DNA of 64,000 bases from Planctomonas psychrotolerans (GCF_008642235.1 NZ_SJEV01000001.1:1878400-1942399), one strand, 5' to 3'. Positions 7,822 through 17,475 are shown, numbered from the stretch's first letter. Notes: generated by a model not told the origin, from the sequence alone. Made by a program: numbers and translations.

Positions 7822-9672
7822 ATGTGTGGAATTGTGGGCTACGTCGGAACTGCCAAGAGTGTCGAGGTGCTCCTCGGGGGCCTCCGCCGCCTCGAATACC
7901 GCGGATACGACTCCGCCGGCATCGCGGTACTCGATGGGGACGGCAGCATCCACACCCGCAAGCACGCGGGCAAGCTGGCCGTCCTGCTGAACGACCTCGA
8001 CCAGCATCCGATCGCGAACGGCTCCACCGGCATCGGGCACACCCGCTGGGCCACGCACGGCGGACCCACCGACGTCAACGCGCACCCGCACCTCGGCGAC
8101 GACGGCAAGCTGGCGCTCATCCACAACGGCATCATCGAGAACTTCTCCGAACTGAAGGAGGAGCTGCTCGCCGAGGGGTACACGTTCGAGAGCGAGACGG
8201 ACACCGAGGTGGCCGCCAAGCTGCTCGGCCGTGAATACGGCCGGGCGCACGACCTCGAGCTCGCCTTCCGCACCGTGGTCGCCCGGCTCGAGGGCGCTTT
8301 CACGCTGCTCGCCGTGCACCGCGATGAGCCGGACGTCGTGGTCGGCGCCCGCCGCAACTCGCCGCTCGTGATCGGCCTCGGCGACGGCGAGAACTTCCTC
8401 GGCTCCGACGTCGCCGCATTCGTCGAGTTCACCCGCCGGGCCGTGGCCATCGGCCAGGACCAGATCGTCGCCATCCGCGCCGACTCCGTCACGGTCACCG
8501 ACTTCGCGGGTGCGCCGGTGACGACGGAGGAGTTCGACATCGCCTGGGACGCCTCGGCGTCGGAGAAGGGCGGCTGGTCGAGCTTCATGGCGAAGGAGAT
8601 CACCGAGGGACCGGATGCGGTGGCCAACACCCTGCGCGGTCGCATCGTCGACGGCGAGGTCGTGCTGCCCGACCTCGACCGCATCGGCGACGAGGCACTC
8701 CGGGGCATCACCCGCATCGTCATCGTGGCCTGCGGTACCGCCGCGTACTCGGGCATCCTCGGCAAATACGCCATCGAGGCGTGGTCCCGGGTGCCCGTCG
8801 AGGTGGAACTCGCCCACGAGTTCCGCTACCGCGACCCGGTACTCGACGACTCCACCCTCGTGATCTCCATCAGCCAGTCCGGCGAGACGATGGACACTCG
8901 CATGGCCGTGCAGTACGCCAGCGAGCACGGCGCGCGGGTGCTGTCGATCTGCAACACGCAGGGCGCCACAATCCCCCGGGAGTCCGAGGCCGTCATCTAC
9001 ACCCACGCCGGACCGGAGGTGGCGGTCGCGTCGACCAAAGCGTTCCTCGCCCAGGTCGCGGCGCTCTACCTGTTCGGCCTTCACCTGTCGCGCGTGCGCG
9101 GATCCCTCGACGCCGCGGAGATCGAGGCGAACGCCGCCGAACTGCAGGCCGTCCCCGAGAAGCTCGGCAAGGTGCTCGAGTCCTCGGAGTCGATCGCCCA
9201 GCTGGCCGGCTGGATGGCCGATACCCGTGCCGTGCTCTTCCTCGGCCGGAACGTGGGGTACCCGGTCGCCCTCGAGGGTGCACTGAAGCTCAAGGAGCTC
9301 GCCTACATTCACGCCGAGGGATTCGCGGCGGGCGAGTTGAAGCACGGCCCGATCGCGCTCATCGAGCCCGGCCAGCCCGTTTTCGTGATCGTTCCGAGCC
9401 CGATCGGCCAGCCTGAGCTGCACAAGAAGGTCATCTCGAACATCAAGGAGATCGAGGCTCGCGGCGCCCGCGTGCTCGCCGTCGCCGAGGAGGGCGACGC
9501 GTTCGTGCCGCCACTCGCCGACTTCGTCATCCCGATCCCGCTCGCCGGACCCTTCTTCGAGCCGCTCCTCGCCGTGGCGCCGTTGCAGATCTTCGCCATG
9601 GAGCTCGCCTCCGCCAAGGGTCTCGACGTCGACCAGCCGCGCAACCTCGCCAAGTCCGTCACGGTCGAGTAG
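7822..9672 (+). CDS. glmS: Glutamine-fructose-6-phosphate aminotransferase (isomerising)
   Basis: GlmS makes glucosamine-6-phosphate from fructose-6-phosphate and glutamine, the entry step to UDP-GlcNAc and peptidoglycan. The 616-aa product starts MCGIVGYVG, so Cys2 becomes the N-terminal nucleophile of the glutaminase domain after Met removal. The glutaminase domain runs to about residue 220 (GHTRWATHG is visible), followed by two SIS sugar-isomerase domains ([30 protein letters not shown]) and the C-terminal LAKSVTVE tail. The start is fixed by Cys2. There is no glmS ribozyme upstream; the leader is essentially absent. acpS follows after 28 nt. Confidence 0.97.
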   Translation: MCGIVGYVGTAKSVEVLLGGLRRLEYRGYDSAGIAVLDGDGSIHTRKHAGKLAVLLNDLDQHPIANGSTGIGHTRWATHGGPTDVNAHPHLGDDGKLALIHNGIIENFSELKEELLAEGYTFESETDTEVAAKLLGREYGRAHDLELAFRTVVARLEGAFTLLAVHRDEPDVVVGARRNSPLVIGLGDGENFLGSDVAAFVEFTRRAVAIGQDQIVAIRADSVTVTDFAGAPVTTEEFDIAWDASASEKGGWSSFMAKEITEGPDAVANTLRGRIVDGEVVLPDLDRIGDEALRGITRIVIVACGTAAYSGILGKYAIEAWSRVPVEVELAHEFRYRDPVLDDSTLVISISQSGETMDTRMAVQYASEHGARVLSICNTQGATIPRESEAVIYTHAGPEVAVASTKAFLAQVAALYLFGLHLSRVRGSLDAAEIEANAAELQAVPEKLGKVLESSESIAQLAGWMADTRAVLFLGRNVGYPVALEGALKLKELAYIHAEGFAAGELKHGPIALIEPGQPVFVIVPSPIGQPELHKKVISNIKEIEARGARVLAVAEEGDAFVPPLADFVIPIPLAGPFFEPLLAVAPLQIFAMELASAKGLDVDQPRNLAKSVTVE

Positions 9673-9700
9673 GCGCCGTCGGCAGGGCGGGAACAATCGG

Positions 9701-10060
9701 ATGATCGCCGGCATCGGCGTCGACGTGGTCGACCTCGCGCGCTTCGAGCGCTCGGTCGCCCGCACGCCCGCGCTGGTGCCGCGTCTGTTCGCCGAGAGCG
9801 AACGCGGGCTGCCGCCCCGGTCGCTCGCCGCACGGTTCGCGGCCAAGGAGGCGCTGATCAAAGCCCTCGGCGGCTCGTCCGGCGTGCGCTGGCACGACAT
9901 GGAGGTGGTGCGGGACGAGGGCGGGGATCCCTCCTTCCGGCTGCACGGTGGCATGCTCGACCTGATGCGGGCGCGCGGGATCGACTCGGTGCACCTGTCG
10001 ATGAGTCACGACGGCCCGGTCGCCTGTGCATTCGTCGTGACCGAAAGAACCGGCCGATGA
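9701..10060 (+). CDS. acpS: Holo-[acyl-carrier-protein] synthase
   Basis: AcpS transfers 4'-phosphopantetheine from CoA to the serine of acyl carrier protein, which activates fatty acid synthesis. The 119-aa product has the family's N-terminal [13 protein letters not shown] (metal-binding Asp) and the [13 protein letters not shown] motif (metal Glu and substrate Lys), with HLSMSHDG near the C-terminus. The ATG at 9701 is preceded by GGGCGGGAA. It ends inside the start of alr (ATGA overlap), so the genes from here to 15201 are nearly continuous. coaA, which supplies the CoA substrate, lies close by, but the pairing may be coincidental. Confidence 0.95.
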   Translation: MIAGIGVDVVDLARFERSVARTPALVPRLFAESERGLPPRSLAARFAAKEALIKALGGSSGVRWHDMEVVRDEGGDPSFRLHGGMLDLMRARGIDSVHLSMSHDGPVACAFVVTERTGR

Positions 10061-11214
10061 AGCCCGGGGATGCGGTGGCCGACGCAGAACCGGTGGACGC
10101 ACCCGCGGAACTGCGTCGCGAGGCGCGCATCGATCTCGCCGCGATCGAGCACAACGTCGCCCGGTTGCGGGAGGTCGCCGGCACCCGGTCGCTCATGGCC
10201 GTGGTCAAGGCGAACGGGTACGGACACGGGAGCGTGCCGGTAGCGCGCGCGGCCCTCCGCGGGGGAGCGGACTGGCTGGGCGTGGTGGACATCGTCGAGG
10301 CGCTCGAGCTGCGCGATGCGGGCATCGACGCCCCGCTCCTGACCTGGATCCATGCGACCGACGCCGACTTCGCATCGGCCGTCGCCGCCCGCATCGACAT
10401 CGGCGTCAACTCGCTCGACCAGCTCCGGGCCGTAGCGCAGGCGGTGCGCGGCGACTCCCGCGCCGACGTGCACGTGAAGGTCGACACCGGACTCGGCCGG
10501 AACGGCGCAGCGGCGGAGAACTGGGGCGAGCTCTTCGCGGTCGCGGCGGACCTCGAGTCCGCCGGTCGCATCCGCGTCCGTGGCATCTTCAGTCACCTGG
10601 CCAACGCCGGGGACGACGAGGATGCCGCCCAGATCGCCGCGTTCCAGCGGGCGCTCGCCGCAGCGGCGGACGCGGGGGTGCACCCCGAACTGCGTCACCT
10701 CGCCTCGACGGCGGCCGCCCTGCGGGTGCCGGCGAGCCGATTCGACATGGTGCGGGTGGGCATCGGCATCTACGGGTTGTCGCCGTTCGACGACGCCACG
10801 TCGGCCGAGCTCGGCCTCGTCCCCGCGCTCACCCTGGTGGGCGGCGTCGTGGCGGTGAAGCGCGTTCCGGCCGGAACGGGCGTCTCCTACGGGTACAGCT
10901 ACCGCACCCGTCAGGAGACCACCCTGGCGCTCGTGTCCCTCGGGTATGCCGACGGGATCCCGCGCCTCGCGTCCAACCGGGCCCCGGTGAGCATCCGCGG
11001 CGGCCGGTACACGGTGTCCGGACGCATCGCGATGGACCAGTTCGTCGTCGACCTCGGCGCCGACGAGTGCGAGGTGGGCGACGACGTCGTGCTGTTCGGC
11101 GACCCGGCGACCGGCGTTCCGTCGGCCGACGAGTGGGCCGCCGCCGCCGAGACGATCAACTACGAGGTCGTCACCCGACTCGGCGGCCGCATCGTGCGGA
11201 GGTACCCGTCGTGA
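10057..11214 (+). CDS. alr: Alanine racemase (first copy)
   Basis: This is a PLP enzyme that converts L- to D-alanine for peptidoglycan. The 385-aa product has the PLP-lysine motif AVVKANGYGHG, the substrate Arg in the VDTGLGRNG region, RVGIGIYG for phosphate binding, the second catalytic base in GVSYGYSYRT, YADGIPR, and the C-terminal TINYEVVTRL, whose Tyr is the conserved phosphate contact in characterised racemases. The normally conserved Cys of the GR-CMDQ motif is Ala here (GRIAMDQ). It overlaps acpS by 4 nt and the second alr copy by 4 nt. Of the two copies this one looks closer to the canonical enzyme. Confidence 0.93.
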   Translation: MKPGDAVADAEPVDAPAELRREARIDLAAIEHNVARLREVAGTRSLMAVVKANGYGHGSVPVARAALRGGADWLGVVDIVEALELRDAGIDAPLLTWIHATDADFASAVAARIDIGVNSLDQLRAVAQAVRGDSRADVHVKVDTGLGRNGAAAENWGELFAVAADLESAGRIRVRGIFSHLANAGDDEDAAQIAAFQRALAAAADAGVHPELRHLASTAAALRVPASRFDMVRVGIGIYGLSPFDDATSAELGLVPALTLVGGVVAVKRVPAGTGVSYGYSYRTRQETTLALVSLGYADGIPRLASNRAPVSIRGGRYTVSGRIAMDQFVVDLGADECEVGDDVVLFGDPATGVPSADEWAAAAETINYEVVTRLGGRIVRRYPS

Positions 11215-12362
11215 GCGCCGATCGGAACGAGAGCAGGGGACACGGACTCGCCCCCCTGCGCACCGCGACGGTGGACCTGGACGCCTTCCGCCGGAACGTC
11301 CGCACGCTCGCCGAGCTCGTTTCGCCCGCCGAGACCATGATCGCGGTCAAGGCCGACGCCTACGGGCACGGCATGGTGCCCATCGCCCGCGCCGCGCTCG
11401 AGGCCGGCGCGAGCTCGCTGGCCGTGCTCGACATCCCCGCCGCCCTCGCCCTCCGCGCCGCGGGAGTCACCGCCCCGCTCTTCGCCTGGCTGCACGGGCC
11501 GTCGTCGGACTTCGCCGCGGCCGCGGCCGCCGACGTCGACCTCGGCGTCTCGGCCCTGTGGCAGCTCGAGGCCATCGTCGCCGCGCGGGGCGGGAGCCGC
11601 CCGCGCGTGCACCTCAAGGTCGACACCGGACTGAGCCGCAACGGCGCGACAGTCGAGCAGTGGCCGGGCCTCGTGCGACGCGCCCTGCAGGCCCACCGTG
11701 CGGGCGAGGTCGTGCTGCACGCCGCGTGGTCGCACCTCGCCGACGCCTCGCCCGAGGACGATGAGGTGGCCCTCGGCCGTTTCCACGCCGCCCTCGAGGT
11801 GGCGGCAGGCGAGGGGGCCGACTTCCCGCTCCTGCATCTCGCGGCGAGCTCCGCGGGCATGCGGATGCCGGCGGCCCGCTTCGGGCTCGTGCGCTTCGGC
11901 ATCGCGGCCTACGGAATCTCGCCGTTCGACGACGCCACCGGCGCCGACCTCGGACTGGTGCCGGTGATGACCGTGCAGGGCGCCGTGTCGTCCGTAAAGC
12001 GCGTACCCGCTGGCACGGGGGTGTCGTACGGATTCGCCTACCGCACGGAGGGCGAGACGACCCTCGCGCTCGTTCCCCTCGGCTATGCCGACGGGGTGCC
12101 GCGGGTCGCCGGGCCGTCCGCATCCATGTCCATCCACGGGAAGCGTCACCGCATCGCCGGACGGGTCGCCATGGACCAGGTCGTGCTGGACGTGGGCGAA
12201 GCCGACGTGCGGGTCGGTGACATCGTCACGATGTTCGGGCCGGGCGAGAAGGGCGAGCCGACGGCGGAGGAGTGGGCGGCCTGGGCGAAGACCATCGGCG
12301 ACGAGATCGTCGCCCGAGTGGGCCCCCGGGTTCAGCGCACCTACCGCGACGACCGACCGTGA
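11211..12362 (+). CDS. Alanine racemase paralogue (second copy)
   Basis: This 383-aa protein is a clear tandem duplicate of the preceding alr. It starts at GTG 11211 inside the upstream stop (GTGA). It keeps the PLP lysine (AVKADAYGHG), VDTGLSRNG, RFGIAAYG, the catalytic Tyr (GVSYGFAYRT) and YADGVPR. The C-terminal TINYE motif has become TIGDEIV, so the Tyr that normally contacts the PLP phosphate is Asp. It may be an active racemase with altered kinetics, a racemase for another amino acid, or a partner in a heterodimer. It leads directly into tsaE by a GTGA overlap, so it is in the position of the single alr in related genomes. Confidence 0.88.
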   Translation: MSADRNESRGHGLAPLRTATVDLDAFRRNVRTLAELVSPAETMIAVKADAYGHGMVPIARAALEAGASSLAVLDIPAALALRAAGVTAPLFAWLHGPSSDFAAAAAADVDLGVSALWQLEAIVAARGGSRPRVHLKVDTGLSRNGATVEQWPGLVRRALQAHRAGEVVLHAAWSHLADASPEDDEVALGRFHAALEVAAGEGADFPLLHLAASSAGMRMPAARFGLVRFGIAAYGISPFDDATGADLGLVPVMTVQGAVSSVKRVPAGTGVSYGFAYRTEGETTLALVPLGYADGVPRVAGPSASMSIHGKRHRIAGRVAMDQVVLDVGEADVRVGDIVTMFGPGEKGEPTAEEWAAWAKTIGDEIVARVGPRVQRTYRDDRP

Positions 12363-12928
12363 CCGCGCGACGGGACTTCGCGCTGACGGTGTCGACGCCG
12401 CAGGACATGACGGCGCTCGGCGTGCGGCTCGGTGCGCTGCTGCGGGCGGGCGACCTCGTCGTGCTCACCGGCCGGCTCGGTGCGGGCAAGACCACGCTCA
12501 CCCGCGGCATCGGTGCCGGGCTTGGAGTACGCGGGCCGGTCACGAGCCCCACGTTCGTGCTGGCGCGCACCCATCCGAGCACGGTCGGTGGTCCGCCCCT
12601 GGTCCACGTCGACGCCTACCGGTTGTCCACCGCGGCCGAGCTCGACGATCTCGACATCGACTTCGCCCGCTCCGTGGTGGTGGTGGAGTGGGGCCTCGGT
12701 CTCCTCGACGGCATCACCGACTCCTGGCTCGAGCTCGTGCTCGACCGGCCGACCGGCGCCGAGCATGATGCGACGCCCGGTCGCCCGCCCGGCGACGACG
12801 AGGCGGATGCCGTCCTCGACGCCGATGTCGATGTCGAGGAACCGATCGAGCCGCGCACCGTATCCGTCACGGCCGTCGGGGACCGCTGGGCCGATCTGGC
12901 GGACGGACTGGGCGCGCCCACGACCTAA
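12359..12928 (+). CDS. tsaE: tRNA t6A biosynthesis ATPase TsaE
   Basis: TsaE is the P-loop ATPase that drives turnover of the TsaB-TsaD complex in threonylcarbamoylation of adenosine 37 of ANN-decoding tRNAs. The GTG at 12359 overlaps the previous stop. The 189-aa product has Walker A GRLGAGKTT near residue 42, VTSPTFVLARTH, a YRL motif in HVDAYRLS, and VVEWG near residue 105. After the conserved core (about 130 residues) there is an Asp-rich extension of about 55 residues with no recognisable domain. The stop codon TAA doubles as part of the proposed tsaB -10. Confidence 0.93.
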   Translation: MTARRDFALTVSTPQDMTALGVRLGALLRAGDLVVLTGRLGAGKTTLTRGIGAGLGVRGPVTSPTFVLARTHPSTVGGPPLVHVDAYRLSTAAELDDLDIDFARSVVVVEWGLGLLDGITDSWLELVLDRPTGAEHDATPGRPPGDDEADAVLDADVDVEEPIEPRTVSVTAVGDRWADLADGLGAPTT

Positions 12929-12931
12929 GCT
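12926..12931 (+). promoter_or_regulatory. -10 box for tsaB formed by tsaE stop codon
   Basis: TAAGCT begins with the TAA stop of tsaE and ends 6 nt before the GTG of tsaB. No Shine-Dalgarno is present in the 9-nt gap between stop and start. Confidence 0.5.
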
Positions 12932-12937
12932 TGTCGA

Positions 12938-13594
12938 GTGCTTCTCGCCATCGACACCTCCGCGGGAACGAGCGTCGCCCTCGCGGCGGCGGACCCGGCG
13001 TCACCGGGCGGGTACCGGGTTCGCGCCGAGCGCGGCACTCCCGACACCATGCGGCACGCCGAGGTCATCGGCGCGATGATCCGCGACTGCCTCGTTGACG
13101 CGGGCATCCCGGCGAGCGAGGTGACCGCGGTCGTGGCGGGCATGGGACCCGGACCGTTCACCGGTCTCCGGGTGGGCATCGCGGCGGCCAGGGCGTTCGC
13201 CCTCGGCCGATCGATCCCGGTGCTCCCCGTGGTGAGTCACGACGCCGTCGCGTTCGATGCCTTCCCGGATCCGTCGAGTGCTGCGGCCGGAGCGCCGCCG
13301 GAGCGGGTCGTCGTGGTGACCGACGCCCGGCGCCGCGAACTCTACTGGTCGGTGTACCACGCGCCGTCGGCCGACGGCATCCCCATCCGGGTCGACGGGC
13401 CCCGGCTCTCCGCACCCGACGGTGTGCCGCACGACCTCCGGCGCATCGATGCGACGGTGATTCCCGCCGGGTCGCTCGGCGTGCTGGCCGGCCGCATGCG
13501 GGACCGGGGCGACCGCTTCGCCGCGGGCGACGCGCTGTACCTGCGCTCGCCTGACGTCACCCCGTCGCGCGGACAGAAGAGGGTCACCTCGTGA
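12938..13594 (+). CDS. tsaB: tRNA t6A biosynthesis protein TsaB
   Basis: TsaB is the non-catalytic ASKHA-fold partner that dimerises with TsaD in t6A synthesis. The 218-aa product opens with [15 protein letters not shown] and has the conserved [20 protein letters not shown] loop near residues 68-87 and a [13 protein letters not shown] segment near residue 128. Start is GTG at 12938, with no ribosome site but a TAAGCT box 6 nt upstream. It overlaps the rimI-tsaD fusion by 4 nt (GTGA), so TsaE, TsaB and TsaD are co-encoded. Confidence 0.94.
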   Translation: MLLAIDTSAGTSVALAAADPASPGGYRVRAERGTPDTMRHAEVIGAMIRDCLVDAGIPASEVTAVVAGMGPGPFTGLRVGIAAARAFALGRSIPVLPVVSHDAVAFDAFPDPSSAAAGAPPERVVVVTDARRRELYWSVYHAPSADGIPIRVDGPRLSAPDGVPHDLRRIDATVIPAGSLGVLAGRMRDRGDRFAAGDALYLRSPDVTPSRGQKRVTS

Positions 13595-15201
13595 GCTGGG
13601 TCTTCCGGCGCGCGACGCCGCAGGATCTCGACGGCATCATGGTGATCGAATCCGAGGTCTTCGTCTCGGACGCCTGGTCGGCCAACGCGATGGGAGCGGA
13701 GCTCGCGAGCCCGCACGCGTACTACCTCGTCGTGGTCGACTCCGAGCGGCCCGACGACGTGGTCGCCTACGCCGGACTGCTCGCCCCGGAGGGCGCGGGC
13801 GAGGCGGACGTGCAGACCATCGCCGTGGCGCCCTCCGCCCGACGCCGCGGCCTCGGTCGCGCCCTGATGCTCAGCCTGGTGACGGAAGCGCGCAAGCGCG
13901 GCGCCCGCGAGGTGTTCCTCGAGGTGCGCGCGGACAACCCGAACGCCGAGACCCTCTACCGTGCCCTCGGTTTCGAGCACATCGCCACCCGCCCGCACTA
14001 CTACCAGCCCGACGACGTGGACGCCCTCGTGATGCGGCTCGCCGTTCCGGACCGGGTCACCGAGTGGGCGACGGCACTCCCGACGGGGGCCGAGGGAGAG
14101 GCGGCGCCCGAGCCGCTCGAGACGTCGGAAGCAGTCGCGACGCGGGAGCCGCTCGTGCTCGGCATCGAGACGTCGTGCGACGAGACCGGCGTCGGCATCG
14201 TGCGCGGCACGACGCTGCTCGCCAACACGATCTCCTCCTCCATGGACGAGCACGCCCGCTTCGGTGGCGTCGTGCCGGAGATCGCCGCCCGGGCGCACCT
14301 CGAAGCGCTCGAGCCCACACTCCATGCCGCTCTCGACGAGGCGGGGGTGACGCTCGGCGACATCGACGCGATCGCCGTCACGAGCGGGCCCGGCCTGGCC
14401 GGAGCGCTCATGGTGGGCGTCGGAGCGGCCAAGGCGCTCGCCGTGGCGCTCGACCGGCCGCTCTACGCCGTCAACCACCTCGTCGGACACGTGGGCGCTG
14501 ACCTGCTCCGCGCCGACGGCACGCCCGGCGACGACCTCGCCCTGCCCACCATCGCCCTCCTCGTCTCGGGTGGTCACACCTCCCTGTTGCTCGTGCGCGA
14601 CCTCGTCTCCGACGTCGAACTGCTGGGGGAGACGATCGATGACGCGGCGGGCGAGGCGTTCGACAAGGTCGCCCGCGTGCTCGGCCTGCCGTACCCGGGC
14701 GGTCCGGAGATCGACCGTGCCGCTGCGGACGGCGACCCGCGCGCCATCCGGTTCCCCCGCGGGCTGACGCTGCCGAAGGATCTCGCGCGCCACCGCTACG
14801 ACTTCTCCTTCTCCGGCCTGAAAACGGCGGTCGCACGGTGGGTCGAGGCGCGAGCCGACGCGGGCGAGCCGGTGCCCACGGCGGATGTCGCGGCGAGCTT
14901 TCGCGAGGCGGTGGTCGACGTGCTCATCGGCAAGGCGGTCGCCGCGTGCGTCGACCACGGCATCCCCCGGCTCCTGCTCGGCGGCGGCGTGATCGCCAAC
15001 GCGCGCCTCCGCGCGGTGGCGGAGGAGCGGTGCGCGGCCGCGGGCATCGCCCTGCGCATTCCCGCGCTCTCGCTCTGCACCGACAACGGTGCGATGATCG
15101 CCGCCGTGGCCGCGCAGCTCATCCGCGGGGGGCACGCACCCTCCGGTCTCGATTTCGGCGCGGACTCCACACTGCCGGTGACGGAGATCTCACCCCGCTG
15201 A
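13591..15201 (+). CDS. tsaD: RimI-TsaD fusion: N-acetyltransferase plus t6A transferase
   Basis: One uninterrupted 536-aa frame joins two proteins that are separate in most bacteria. Residues 1 to about 150 are a GNAT domain of the ribosomal-protein-alanine acetyltransferase type, with acetyl-CoA loop [11 protein letters not shown] and C-terminal [22 protein letters not shown] linker rich in Ala and Glu (about 151-187) follows. From about 188 on it is TsaD, the catalytic subunit that places the threonylcarbamoyl group on tRNA A37: [13 protein letters not shown], metal-binding [33 protein letters not shown] and CTDNGAMIA. All TsaD motifs look intact. The GTG start overlaps the tsaB stop. In related actinobacteria rimI and tsaD are adjacent genes, so loss of the junction would explain the fusion. 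Confidence 0.95.
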   Translation: MSWVFRRATPQDLDGIMVIESEVFVSDAWSANAMGAELASPHAYYLVVVDSERPDDVVAYAGLLAPEGAGEADVQTIAVAPSARRRGLGRALMLSLVTEARKRGAREVFLEVRADNPNAETLYRALGFEHIATRPHYYQPDDVDALVMRLAVPDRVTEWATALPTGAEGEAAPEPLETSEAVATREPLVLGIETSCDETGVGIVRGTTLLANTISSSMDEHARFGGVVPEIAARAHLEALEPTLHAALDEAGVTLGDIDAIAVTSGPGLAGALMVGVGAAKALAVALDRPLYAVNHLVGHVGADLLRADGTPGDDLALPTIALLVSGGHTSLLLVRDLVSDVELLGETIDDAAGEAFDKVARVLGLPYPGGPEIDRAAADGDPRAIRFPRGLTLPKDLARHRYDFSFSGLKTAVARWVEARADAGEPVPTADVAASFREAVVDVLIGKAVAACVDHGIPRLLLGGGVIANARLRAVAEERCAAAGIALRIPALSLCTDNGAMIAAVAAQLIRGGHAPSGLDFGADSTLPVTEISPR

Positions 15202-15252
15202 TGCCGTGACAGGGTCGCCACGGCAGGGGCGCCGCCCGGACGCGTCGGCGGT

Positions 15253-15282
15253 TTGACACCCGTTCCGAGCGGGTGGGACGAT
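15253..15282 (+). promoter_or_regulatory. Candidate promoter for DUF4190 gene
   Basis: A consensus -35 TTGACA at 15253-15258 is followed 18 nt later by GACGAT (15277-15282), a weak -10. CACCCG and CGGGTG arms flank the spacer (15257-15275) and could form an operator or hairpin. Confidence 0.4.
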
Positions 15283-15323
15283 TGCCTGAATCGCGCTCCA
15301 CACCCGCGTCATAAGGAGCAGCC

Positions 15324-15641
15324 ATGACCTATCCGGCAGACCAGTACCCGGCCCCGCGCGGCGAACTGCCCTACGCAGGCTACCCGCCCGTCCGGCCCAC
15401 GAACGTGCTGGCGATCATCGCGCTGGTGGTGGCCTTCTTCCTGCCGCCGGCGGCCATCGTGTGCGGACATCTGGCACTCGGGCAGATCCGACGCACCGGT
15501 GAAGCGGGCAACGGGCTCGCCATGGCCGGTCTCGTGCTCGGCTACGTGTTCACCGGGGTCATCCTGCTCCTCCTCGTGGCGGCGATCGCCGTGCCGCTCT
15601 TCCTGTTCAGCCTCCTCGGCGCTACGACGGGCAGCTACTGA
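15324..15641 (+). CDS. DUF4190 small membrane protein
   Basis: A 105-aa protein of unknown function. It starts at ATG 15324 with AAGGAG upstream. A short Pro/Tyr-rich cytoplasmic tail (residues 1-28) is followed by two hydrophobic helices (about 30-55 and 70-100) separated by CGHLALGQIRRTGEAGNGLAMAGLVLGY. That GHxALxQIRRTGExGxGxAxAGLxxGY stretch is the signature of the DUF4190 family. It precedes a second member of the same family. Confidence 0.85.
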   Translation: MTYPADQYPAPRGELPYAGYPPVRPTNVLAIIALVVAFFLPPAAIVCGHLALGQIRRTGEAGNGLAMAGLVLGYVFTGVILLLLVAAIAVPLFLFSLLGATTGSY

Positions 15642-15723
15642 CGGTGGGATGGTCCGCCGCTCCGACGGGGAGCGCCTCGCCCCGCGGGCACGCCTGTACT
15701 GTTTCTCCGACGAAAGGATTTCC

Positions 15724-16179
15724 ATGAGCGACCCCCGCAGCCCCTCGGACCCCGATCAGCCCGGTGTTCCGCCCGCACCGCCGGCGCCGTCGGCGTCCTC
15801 CTACCCGTCCTCGGGCTACGGTGCACCGGGCGGCGCATCGCCCTACGGCGCGCCGGCCGGCGCGTCGCCGTACGGATCGCCCTACGGTGCCGCTCAGGGC
15901 GCCCCGTCGGGAGACAAGAAGACGCTGAGCCTCATCTCGATGATCACCGGCATCGTCGGCGTCGTGGCCTTCGGCTGGTTCCTCCCCGCCTCCATCGCCG
16001 CCGTCATCCTCGGGTTCATGGGGAAGAAGCGGGAGCCCGGCGCGAAGGGGTTCTGGCTCACCGGCATCATCACGGGCTTCGTCGGCATCGCCCTGACCAT
16101 CCTCGTGGTGGGCGTCGTCATCCTGGCGATCGTGGCCGCGGCGAGCGTCGACACGGGCATGAACCAGTTCACCTACTAG
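15724..16179 (+). CDS. DUF4190-like membrane protein with Pro/Gly/Tyr-rich tail
   Basis: This 151-aa protein starts at ATG 15724, with AAAGGA 9 nt upstream. The first 60 residues are low-complexity, with repeats of the type YGAPxGASPYG; two hydrophobic helices follow (about 68-95 and 108-140) separated by GFMGKKREPGAKGFWLTGIITG, a divergent form of the DUF4190 loop. The function is unknown. Such tails are common in actinobacterial membrane proteins that associate with the cell envelope. A strong hairpin terminator follows. Confidence 0.8.
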   Translation: MSDPRSPSDPDQPGVPPAPPAPSASSYPSSGYGAPGGASPYGAPAGASPYGSPYGAAQGAPSGDKKTLSLISMITGIVGVVAFGWFLPASIAAVILGFMGKKREPGAKGFWLTGIITGFVGIALTILVVGVVILAIVAAASVDTGMNQFTY

Positions 16180-16210
16180 CGTCATGCATCAGCGATCGTG
16201 CTGACGCGGC

Positions 16211-16239
16211 GGGGATGGTCACCTTCGGGTGCCATCCCC
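16211..16239. terminator. Bidirectional terminator
   Basis: GGGGATGG, a bulged T, then CACC-TTCG-GGTG and CCATCCCC form a 12-bp stem with a stable UUCG tetraloop. It lies between the convergent DUF4190 and methyltransferase genes. Confidence 0.85.
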
Positions 16240-16264
16240 GTTCTCGTTGTCGCGGCGGGTGCAG

Positions 16265-17449
16265 CTAGTCGACGCGCTCGGCCAGCAGCGCGGTGTGCCG
16301 TCCGGCCACCCGCGTCACGATGAGCGTCGCCGACCCGTCGCCGCGCAACGAGAGGCGCTTCCGCAGCACGGCGGGGTCGAGGTCGATCCCGCGCTTCTTG
16401 ATCTCCAGCGATCCGATCCGGCGATCGCGCAGCAGTCGTTTCACCCGCGACTCGTCGAACGGCAGCGTGTCGGTGACACGGAAACCCCGGGCGAACGGGG
16501 TGGGGCGCGGGGAATCCGTAGTGAGCCACGCGATCGACTCGCTCACCATGCCGGCGTCGAGCGAACGGGCCAGGTCGCCGATGAGCCGAGCACGGATGAC
16601 CGCACCGTCCGGCTCGTACACGTACTCCCCGATCGATCGCACCTCGGCGTCGGGGGCGTCGGACGCCCCGACGAGCTCCGCCGCCCGGGTGCCGCTGAGC
16701 ACGAGAGCGGCGCGACGGATGCCGGGGCGCGACACCGCGCCGAACCACAGACCCATCTCCACAAGCGCGCCGTCCACCGAGATCCACTGCGCCTCGGCGT
16801 CATTCGGGATGAGGTCGCGATCGAGCCCCGGACCGAGCTTGATGCCCGTGGGCAGCGAACGCGCCGTGTCCAGCGCGAAGTCGAGCGGCGGACTGTAGGC
16901 GTCCGGGTCGATGCGACGGGTGTCGCGGTGCCCGGTCGTGCGCCGGGCGGGGTCGAGGAAGACCGCCTCGACGCGTGCGGTGTCGACGTCCTGGGCTCGC
17001 GCGTGCTCGACCGCCGCCGCCGGAAACGGCGCGAGGTTGTAGCTGGCGAGGATGGCGGTGACGTCGTCGGCATCGACCGCGAGCACCTCGAGGTCGAGTG
17101 CGGACATCGCCATGGCGTCGCCCCCGATCCCGCAGCCGAGGTCCGCCACCCGGGCGACCCCCGCGTCGCGGAAGCGCCGCGCGTGCAACGCCGCCACCGG
17201 CAGTCGTGTCGCCTGCTCGAGCCCGGCGTCGGTGAAGAGCATGCGGCTCGCGAAGTCGCCGAACTTGCCCGTGGCCTTCGCCCGCAGACGCGCCTGCGTG
17301 AGGACGGCGGATACGAGGGTGGGGGAGGAGCCCGCCGCACGCAGCCGGGCCACCGTGCTCACCACGTCCCGCTCGGCGTAGGCCGGCACCGAGTCGAGCA
17401 GGCGCAGCCCCTCGGGGGACAGCAGCTCGACGAGCTCCGACTTGTCCAT
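16265..17449 (-). CDS. SAM-dependent methyltransferase with THUMP-like domain
   Basis: The 394-aa product has a class I methyltransferase core, with SAM motif VADLGCGIGGDAMAMSALD near residue 105, then VDADDVTAILASYN, and the motif FLDPARRTTGHRDTRR that marks the THUMP-like methyltransferase family in actinobacteria. The last 80 residues resemble the THUMP-like C-terminal domain (LEIKKRGIDLDPAVLRKRL). Probably an RNA modification enzyme; the target is unknown. I chose ATG 17449 because a TACGGT box lies exactly 6 nt upstream; a longer frame to 17482 would run into the groES promoter region. Confidence 0.85.
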   Translation of the reverse strand: MDKSELVELLSPEGLRLLDSVPAYAERDVVSTVARLRAAGSSPTLVSAVLTQARLRAKATGKFGDFASRMLFTDAGLEQATRLPVAALHARRFRDAGVARVADLGCGIGGDAMAMSALDLEVLAVDADDVTAILASYNLAPFPAAAVEHARAQDVDTARVEAVFLDPARRTTGHRDTRRIDPDAYSPPLDFALDTARSLPTGIKLGPGLDRDLIPNDAEAQWISVDGALVEMGLWFGAVSRPGIRRAALVLSGTRAAELVGASDAPDAEVRSIGEYVYEPDGAVIRARLIGDLARSLDAGMVSESIAWLTTDSPRPTPFARGFRVTDTLPFDESRVKRLLRDRRIGSLEIKKRGIDLDPAVLRKRLSLRGDGSATLIVTRVAGRHTALLAERVD

Positions 17450-17455
17450 CCGCCC

Positions 17456-17461
17456 ACCGTA
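17456..17461 (-). promoter_or_regulatory. -10 box for leaderless methyltransferase gene
   Basis: On the minus strand TACGGT is followed by 6 nt and the ATG at 17449. There is no Shine-Dalgarno. It is divergent from the groES promoter. Confidence 0.5.
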
Positions 17462-17475
17462 GCAACGGGCTCCGA

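Noticed and set aside
7765-9954. Long minus-strand open frame running upstream of coaA
   Set aside because: It is antisense to glmS and acpS, has low-complexity His/Arg/Val/Gly-rich content typical of high-GC shadow frames, and coaA has its own start at 7764.
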